From Spirogloea muscicola (Eukaryota > Streptophyta > Zygnematophyceae > Spirogloeales > Spirogloeaceae), in the NCBI GenBank assembly GCA_009602725.1, contig WELB01000028.1:290888-305425 (forward strand): a DNA stretch of 14,538 nucleotides, written 5' to 3'. Every line of letters starts with the position of its first letter. Position 1 is the stretch's first letter. Both the position numbers and the translations under genes were made by a program. Below the pieces are notes generated by a model. It was not told the origin of the DNA and did not search any database. It worked only from the letters and a program-made list of their open reading frames with translations. This document shows positions 8,525 through 14,538 of this stretch, piece after piece.

Positions 8525-9600
8525 GGGGCAATGGTTTCAGGAAGGCTGTCCAAGATTTAGTACACAGTGAGGTGTCCAATTACAGGCCCCTCTATTGGCC
8601 TCCCTTTGTGCACTGGGAGGCCTCGTCGCATACAACTGCAGCAACGACATCCAGATTTGCAGCTATCGATGAATGAGAAAGTGGTGCAGTCCTCATGCTA
8701 CAGATCATAGTAGACGGCTTTAAGATTGAGATGTCGGTTTGCCAGCAGAAAGAGGTCCAGACGCCATGCCAAGAGGAAGGGTAGCTTGGGGCTTGACTGC
8801 CGACCTTGGAGGCACTACGAGAATCTGACAACGAGAATTTCTTTGAATTGTGGCTTGAGCTCTTTGGCTGCTGGACCCGTCATGATAGGCGTCATCATGG
8901 ACGTGATTCTGCTGAGTGGTTGATGCATAGAAGACCAGGTTTTCACTACTAGGATCTACTGTTTACAAGTGTTTCGGACCATGGGTGCCTCCCTAAGCAA
9001 AGTGTGAGAGCAAGCCCGATTCATTGAAAACTTTTCTGTGAGCAGCTGTGCAGGCCGCCCTGGTGCCTGAGCATATTCTTTTCAAGTGCTGCTCGCAGCT
9101 CCTGCTCACTATGATATACCTGGGACGCTGTTTTTTTCCCTCAGTACACGTCGTGTGGTCAATGACATTCGTTATTGTTTAGGACAAGTTTTCCGAGAAG
9201 CTAAAAGTCGCATCCCACCGCACAGTATCTCCCACCACCCTTGCCTCAAACTCCTCCAGGAGTTATTGCCTCATACGGCGCCACACTCGGCCACAGCAAT
9301 CTTGCCTGTGGCACAGCAACCGATGAGACTCACCAATAAGACTCTACTTGACAACATTACGCAGTGCTATGTCGGCTGATCTAAGACTTCATGCTCCCGC
9401 CTCGATTGGAAGAGCTGGAGTTCGATCGCTCAAGGCCCGGGCCATGCGGCCCGCCTCCCTGAGGGACGGCATGATGGAAAATCTGGCCACTACCGCCAGG
9501 CCCGAAGGGCGGCCCGCCAAATTGGATAGCCCCTTGCAGAACGCCACCACCTGCTTACGAAGCAGCCAAAGCAATGCGTAAGTAGAGCAGCGGCCTCAGC
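8525..9600. other. Convergent intergenic region; no gene
   Basis: Gene 2 and the ataxin-2 gene point toward each other across about 1.08 kb. Open frames here are short and unrecognisable. TTACA (TGTAA on the minus strand) occurs at 8580-8584 and 8963-8967. The second could serve as a 3' processing signal for the ataxin-2 transcript if this lineage uses TGTAA. I see no AATAAA on either strand. A GGCCCGGGCC palindrome lies at 9434-9443. Confidence 0.6.
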
Positions 9601-9858
9601 TTATGGAGATGAGTAAGGGCAAGGCCTGCACCGCTCAGTACATGCTTGCTTCGCCACAGCAGAACGGAATTTCATATGCATACCCCGGTGCTTGCCGGAG
9701 TGTTGGCCTTGCTGCTGCAGCGGTGGCTGCTGCGGTGGGGGCGGTGGCGGCCCAGGCGGCTGCTGCAGCGGGATTGGCATTGGCTGCTGCTGTGCTCCAA
9801 GCGGGACCATCACCATCTGCCCTTGCTGGTTATACATCAGCTGGTGTGGGTAATGGAC
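9601..9858 (-). other. Final exon of the ataxin-2 homologue (Pro/Gln-rich)
   Basis: After the acceptor TGACGCAG the exon encodes VHYPHQLMYNQQGQ and VMVPLGAQQQPMPIPLQQ, then polyproline and glutamine, and stops at TAA 9603-9601. The last 30 or so residues (from about HSGKHRG) have a different, Cys-containing composition. They may be real, or intron sequence read through after a GGG|GTATGC-like donor, in which case the true end lies further left. Confidence 0.65.
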
Positions 9859-12800
9859 CTGCGTCACGAAAATGAAACCTTGTCAACAATTTTTTAGGTT
9901 GTAGCTTCGGAATGTCCTTGTTGCATGAACCACGAAAGCAGGTGATGGCCAAGTTATTTCCAGAGTGGGAGATGGGAGCTCGCAAGTAACAGGTGTCTGA
10001 GTCATTCAGGCAGCAACTTTACTCGGACCTGTTGCCCATTAGGAAACACATAGGGGAGTGGGCCCTGCCCCTGGCCCTGGTTGATCAATGGCATCCGGAT
10101 GCCCCCCGTGGGCTGAGCATACATGGGGGCCACCATCTAATAGCAAGACATATAGCGCAACATAAGGGTGCGCTCCAAAGACACTGGCAAGAGGAAGCTC
10201 ACAAGCTTGCAGTTCCCAATGAGCTGACATCGCGCGGTAATGAAGCGAGATGACTAATTTGATCATTCATTTTACATAGAGATTATTAACATCTATACTT
10301 TCCACAAGATTTGCAACGAATTTTGCACATGGTGCATTAGCCATACCTGCTGCTGAGAGTGCTGAGAAAGCTTCATGCCTGGCTGCTGAGTGGCATTCGC
10401 GTTCGCGTGCAAGCTGAAGCTGCCAGCCCCTGGCGGAGGAGGCTGCGAGAAGCTGCCGACCATGGCCGCCATGGTTGCCGGGTACTGCCCGCCAAAGGGC
10501 ACGCCTGGGCCCCCGGCAGCAGCCACTGCCGGGCTCTGCAAGTACGGCTGCGGGGCCAGGAATGGCATGCCGCCGCCACCGCCGCCCCCCTGACCCGGCG
10601 CCAAGCCAATGGGCCCGCCGCCACCTGGAATGAAGACGGGGGACGGGCTGACGACTGCCGCGCCTGGTGCAGCTGGCCTCGCCTGCTGCTGGCCTTGCTG
10701 GAACTGAGGGGCTGCCGCTGCTGCGCTGCTTGAGCGCCCACCCCCGATTGCCGTCACGGGGCTCGGCATGAACGCCTTTGCATTGGGGTTGAGCTTAAAC
10801 TCCTTGGCATTCGGATTCAACATGGACAACTTGGCGGGGCTCGATGCCCCTGCGCCAGTAGTGGCGGGGTTGGCCGAGGAGGCGTCAGACGGGGCGGGGA
10901 GGGAGGCAGCAGACGGCGACGTAGCAGCAGCAGTTGCCGGGGAGCTCGCTGTGGCAGCATTGTTAGCCGCTGCCGATGACGCCTTGCTGGCAGCTGCTGG
11001 CACTGCAGCTGCCGCTGGCTTGAGCTCCGCCTTGGTGTCGTGCTTGAGCTCCGGCGAGGAGCTCGGCCTAGAGAGGGCCTCGCTCGTTGTCTTGGCTGAA
11101 AGTACACATGAAGCAGAGGGAAACGTAGTTCAGACCTGGGTCTCACGGCACCTGTCATCAAGGAACCGTTAAGATGACTACTGTGACAAGTGGTGCATGG
11201 AATACAGGCATTGAGGAGTCAGGTCCACGGTGGTCATACGTGCTGCAGGGGAGCCCGGCTGCGATCCTCGGCCCAGCTGGATCACGTGAGCAAGCACACA
11301 AGCGACGTCGACGTCAGGCAAAGCCATGGCAGCTCGCAACGTCAAGCAGTGCTCACATTGCATCGCACCGAAGAATAGTGAGATTCCAGACAGACGAACA
11401 CAATATTGAAGCACTGCTGACCATAAGGTAACACAGATATGAAACAGTAAGAAGTTCAGGTTTGCCTCCTCCTTCCGTCCCTCCCCCCCTCCCTCCCCCT
11501 CTCTCTCTCCCTCTCCCTCTCNNNCCCCCCCCCTCCCCTCCCTCTCTCTCTTGCGCGCTCGCTCGCTCGCTCTACAAGCGGCAATGCCCTGGTTCCTGGA
11601 CAGAGGGACTAACCGTGCGATCCTTGAGGGACTCGCTGAAGGACTTGAGCCCATCCACCACCTCTTCACGCTGCTTCTTGTCCTTCTTCTTTGTCTCCTG
11701 CAGCTTGAACTCATGGAATTCCCTGAAACCACCCTCAGCAGCAGCAGATAGGCAAGAGAGAGATAGTGAGAGAGGGAGGGAGAGAGGGGGAGAGAGAGGG
11801 AGGGAGGGGGGAGGGGTTGGAAGGGGAGAGGATGAGAGGGATGGAGCAAGGAGGGATGAGATGATGTGAGATGATGTGATGATGAGATTTTGTGACGGGG
11901 CAAATTACTGGTGTTTGACTTCGAACAGTTCCGGCCGCCGTTGGAGATGATCATCAAGCACGCACATGCACAAGTACTACGGGCGGCACGCTTGAATGTG
12001 AGACTGGTACCGGCAATAATGTCCGCTCTCTGCAGATTGAACGACCATTACAAGCCTGTGGTGACGGACAAGGATGGTGGAGAGGAATTTGTGGCTGCGC
12101 TGGCGTACCTGACGACCTCCTCGGCCAGCTGTGGACAGGAAGGGTCGAGGTTGAGGGCCTGGATGGATGCCGGCTCGCCCAGCATCGGGGACATGAGCGG
12201 CGACCGCCGCCCGACTGGGCTGTGGTACGGTGACCCGCCCCCACCACCCGCCGCCTTGACGATGGCGCGCTTGGCCTGCGCGCGGTCGCCTGGGTTCAGC
12301 CGCAGCCGCAGGTGCTCCTTATGAAAGTCTGCGGCATCCATCATCGCTGCCGTCATGCCGCCCAGCTGCGCCGCAGATGCCACCCGGCGGTCGCCGCCGC
12401 CGCCTCCGACATTGGCTGGCGAGGTGGCCCCATGCACACCATTGGCTGGCGAATGCGGCTGCAGCCAAGATCCAAGCGGGCCTCAGTCGACACGCGGCGA
12501 AGGAGCTCTGGCAACAACATGCAACACCACATTGAAGAAGTCCAGTGTCAATCTGCATATCACCGCACCTGGCCGGCACTATCTGTTCCGAGGAGGCCAC
12601 TTCCGGCAGCTTCGGGCGTCGGCGGCGTGGCCGGCCCGGTGGCCGCAACGGCGGCATAGCCTCCTACGGCTGCCACAGATTTTGGGGGGCTGCAGGGCGT
12701 GGCCAGCTCCAACACGGCGCTGGAGTTTCGCAATGGAGGGGGCCCCAGGGAGGAGGCCTCGCCAGCCACTGGCCCGAACGTCTCGTCGTTGCGGTCGTCG

Positions 12801-14491
12801 ATGCCTCTGTCCTCCTCGTCGTTGGCGCCCTTGTCGGCGTCCTCGCTGTGCACGAGCATCTTGCGGATGCGTCATGAATGCTAGGTGGACAAGACCGAAG
12901 GCAAGCGCCAGGCTCTTCAGAACGGCTGCAGCAGGAGCATGTGAGTGTACCTGCGAACGACAGAGGAGTAGCGCGTCTCCTCGTCCAAGTCCTCGACCCC
13001 CGGCGCCAGCCGCAGTCCCCGCTCCTGCCATGGCCGCCGGGTCTCCATAGACAAATGAGCACCACCGCAAGAGCTCCTTGAAGCGCCTGACTCGTTTCTC
13101 ATCTCCAGCTTCCCTCGTCACTCTCCCCTGCCTCTCTGTCCTTGCTAATGGCAGCTCTGAGCAACTAAGACCGGGGGCCCATGATTGCTGCAAACAGGCT
13201 TCACCTCCGCAAGATGGTTGTTTCGCGTGGCCTGACTCTCAATCTCGCGGGCGATGCGAGCTGCCTCGCGCTCGCGCCCCAGCGACCCCCGTTCCAGCTT
13301 CGTCGTATACAGGCTCTCATCGAAGCTCGTCTCCACGCCAAACAAAGCACGGTTTGCCTCAAACTGGTCCCAGCTCCTCCTGACAACAACATCACGTGAT
13401 ATGCAGAAAACCTTGAGTCCACCTTCGGCTGTTTGTCGATCGCTCGATCGACGCTCAGTCAAGCAATCCTCAAAAGGGCTTGGAGGCGGATATCTCGAGC
13501 TTCTGCTGCAGCAAAGGCAGCAACAGCGTCCGCTCGCACCCGTTCCACGGCGTCTGTTCAAGTGGCAGGCTCCGGTGGTGCCCAGCCTCATCACCAGCGT
13601 CAGGCCGCCAGGGCTTGAGCTCGCGCTCCTCCACGCTGGCGCGGCGTCCTGATATGCCCAGATCTGTGGCCAGCTCACCACGACCGCCGCCGTTGCCGCC
13701 GCTGCCTACAGCGTCTCGCAGCCGCCCGTTGGGCAGCACCTCCCGCTCAAGTGGGACGTCCTGTCAATGCAACAGCAGCACACACAAAGGGAGGGGGAAG
13801 GGGGTTGACTGTCTGTGTGCAGCTTTGGCACACGCCTGGCTAGTGACAAAGTTCATCATCAGTCTTTTGCACAGGGCTGTGCTGCAAAGCAGCGCAGATA
13901 GGTAGCTAACTGAAGTGTTCTGACCTTGGCAATGATCTGAACAAAGTCCTTTGCGTGGACTACGAGCGTCTTGATCGGCGGCTGGCGGGCTGCCTCACGC
14001 AGCACTTCGGTGCGGCCAGCGGTGCTGCTGCCCTTGGCAGCACCGCCGTCCTTGGTCAGGCGCGCCATCCGGAGCACGACACCTAGAAGCAGCAGGCCCG
14101 CCGCACGCCGCCACAGGGAATGGCCGTGAGCGATCTGGGCACCTCAAGGGTCGGAAGGTGCGCCTAGATTGAGGCAGCCTTGGAGGCCCCCTCAGTCTGG
14201 CGGCAGCACAGCATGAGCGGCACGAGGGCGTCGACGGAGTGGCAGAATGCTGCGAGCAGCGGGCAGTGCAGGCGCACCAAAGCCACTCTCGGTGTTGGCG
14301 GTGTGGAAGATGCCGGAGTAGACGGCGCCGGAGCGCGTGACGACGTCCACAGGGTGCCCGATCAAGCACATGGTCACGAACAGGAGGCGGTGGTGCAGAG
14401 CCTCAGCGTCCCGCTCGCCGGCAGCGGGGGGAGAAGCGGCGGCTCCAGCGCCGGCGGAGGGCTGCGGCGGCGCCGCATGCGGCGCGTGCAT
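9601..14491 (-). CDS. CID4: Ataxin-2 homologue (CID3/CID4 type; Lsm, LsmAD and PAM2 domains), spliced
   Basis: Ataxin-2 proteins bind RNA and poly(A)-binding protein and act in mRNA stability, translation and stress granules. Eleven exons on the minus strand, 5' to 3': 14491-14278, 14082-13925, 13760-13540, 13379-13205, 13024-12951, 12845-12569, 12458-12109, 11722-11614 (or to 11610), 11095-10347 (or from 11090), 10136-10029 and 9858-9601. All phases agree, giving about 895-898 residues. Domains in order: Lsm (MCLIGHPVDVVTRSGAVYSG), LsmAD (WDQFEANRALFGVETSFDES, then LYTTKLERG and RIAREIE), ERGLRLAPGVEDLDEETRYS, a Gly/Ala/Pro/Ser linker, EEVVREFHEFKLQE with GLKSFSESLKDR, tandem PAM2, and a Pro/Gln-rich end. 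The ATG at 14491-14489 begins MHAPHAAPPQ and is the first in frame. The gene is apparently complete. Uncertain points are the exon 8/9 junction and the last 35 or so residues after the polyglutamine-proline stretch. Confidence 0.93.
10765..10826 (-). other. Tandem PAM2 (PABP-interacting) motif
   Basis: The protein reads LNPNAKEFKLNPNAKAFMPS, two overlapping copies of the PAM2 core LNPNAKxF. PAM2 peptides dock on the MLLE domain of poly(A)-binding protein. Plant CID3/CID4 carry the same doubled form, which supports orthology. Confidence 0.93.
11096..11613 (-). other. Ataxin-2 intron between exons 8 and 9
   Basis: The intron has about 515 bases. Two in-phase solutions exist: donor ACG|GTTAGT (11613) with acceptor CCAAG (11091), or donor GTTA|GTCCC (11609) with the stronger acceptor TTTCAG (11096). 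They differ by only a couple of residues. Apart from the GA-rich (sense strand) tract I see nothing in it. Confidence 0.65.
11461..11573. repeat. CT-rich simple repeat with unresolved bases and a GCTC run
   Basis: On the plus strand this is nearly pure C and T, with NNN at 11522-11524, followed by repeated GCTC units (11555-11573). It lies in the intron downstream of ataxin-2 exon 8, so it is GA-rich in the transcript. The Ns suggest an unresolved repeat length. Confidence 0.92.
11723..12108 (-). other. Ataxin-2 intron between exons 7 and 8
   Basis: The donor is GTCAG|GTACGC at 12108 and the acceptor GGTTTCAG at 11723, both phase 2. Splicing restores EEVVREFHEFKLQE. The intron holds the long sense-strand pyrimidine tract and no coding signal. 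Confidence 0.8.
11752..11875. repeat. GA-rich simple repeat
   Basis: On the plus strand this is nearly pure G and A, ending in GATGATGTGA-type units. It lies in the intron just upstream of ataxin-2 exon 8, so in the transcript it is a long pyrimidine tract before the exon's acceptor. It is the approximate reverse complement of the tract at 11461-11550. Confidence 0.92.
12411..12452 (-). repeat. 30-base-spaced direct repeat in ataxin-2 exon 7
   Basis: ATTGGCTGGCGA occurs at 12411-12422 and again at 12441-12452, exactly 30 bases apart. In the protein it gives a doubled SPAN unit about ten residues apart, at the start of exon 7 in the disordered linker. The spacing keeps frame. Confidence 0.85.
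12951..13379 (-). other. LsmAD domain of the ataxin-2 homologue, over two exons
   Basis: Exon 13379-13205 encodes WDQFEANRALFGVETSFDES, then LYTTKLERGSLGRERE and IAREIESQATRNNHLAE. Exon 13024-12951 continues ERGLRLAPGVEDLDEETRYS. This order and the spacing of the TTKLERG, AREIE and YSS motifs are diagnostic for plant ataxin-2-like proteins. Confidence 0.93.
13435..13452. repeat. Near-perfect palindrome in an ataxin-2 intron
   Basis: GTCGATCG and its exact reverse complement are separated by CT, giving an 18-base near-palindrome inside the intron 13380-13539. No function is evident. Confidence 0.75.
13925..14400 (-). other. Lsm (SM-ATX) domain of the ataxin-2 homologue
   Basis: Exon 1 ends with LLFVTMCLIGHPVDVVTRSG and then AVYSGIFHTANTESGFG. 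Exon 2 continues VVLRMARLTKDGG and KTLVVHAKDFVQIIAK. The split Gly codon (G|GT) at 14278/14082 restores the FGVVLRMA that aligns with plant FGIILKMA. This is the RNA-binding Sm-like fold. Confidence 0.92.
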
Positions 14492-14514
14492 CGGCGGCGG
14501 CGGCTGCGGCGGTG

Positions 14515-14538
14515 TTTTTTTTTTTTTTTTTTTTTTTT
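14515..14538. repeat. T24 homopolymer at the window end (A24 in the ataxin-2 leader)
   Basis: The run reaches the last base. On the ataxin-2 sense strand it is an A tract that begins at or before the window edge and stops 23 bases before the ATG, followed by GCC-rich leader sequence. It may be a genuine A-rich 5' leader or a contig-end artefact. Confidence 0.9.

Noticed and set aside
10817-11161. Arg/Pro-rich antisense frame over ataxin-2 exon 9
   Set aside because: Alternate reading of the Ala/Ser/Pro-rich linker; the LNPNAKEF frame is the real one.
11178-11957. 259-codon open frame (-) through the CT/GA tracts
   Set aside because: It is made of simple-repeat translation and crosses Ns; ataxin-2 exon 8 lies within it in another frame.
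1-14538. tRNA, rRNA, CRISPR array, transposon or viral genes
   Set aside because: Scanned by eye on both strands; no cloverleaf-like sequence, spaced repeats, transposase or reverse-transcriptase motifs seen.

Overview
The window is nuclear eukaryotic DNA from the green lineage. It holds three multi-exon protein genes with GC-rich exons, T/G-rich introns and GT-AG splice sites that keep frame across nearly every junction. Two proteins match plant families closely, and the third carries plant-style EAR repressor motifs. A streptophyte alga or early-diverging land plant fits best; a chlorophyte cannot be excluded from sequence alone. There is no bacterial, organellar, transposon or CRISPR signal.

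Layout. Positions 2-2999 (+) hold PEX10, the peroxisomal RING-finger ubiquitin ligase, with its 5' end cut off by the window edge. Positions 3000 to about 4213 are intergenic DNA or upstream sequence of gene 2. About 4214-8524 (+) is a large gene I do not recognise. It encodes three winged-helix (LOTUS/OST-HTH-like) repeats, two EAR motifs, a basic nuclear-localisation-like patch, a long charged coiled coil and an arginine/serine-rich tail. Positions 8525-9600 are a convergent intergenic space with no gene. Positions 9601-14491 (-) hold a complete ataxin-2 homologue (plant CID3/CID4 type), which I could rebuild in eleven exons: Lsm domain, LsmAD domain, disordered linker, tandem PAM2 motif, and a Pro/Gln-rich C-terminus. 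The window ends in a run of 24 T, which is an A tract just upstream of the ataxin-2 start codon.

The genes do not form a pathway: one acts in peroxisome import, one probably in nuclear transcription or RNA control, and one in cytoplasmic mRNA/poly(A)-binding-protein biology. The most interesting items are the unrecognised gene's domain architecture, the complementary CT-rich and GA-rich tracts on either side of a frame-determining 109-nt exon in the ataxin-2 gene, and the A tract in that gene's leader. Ambiguous bases at 4409 and 11522-11524 mark places where the assembly is uncertain.
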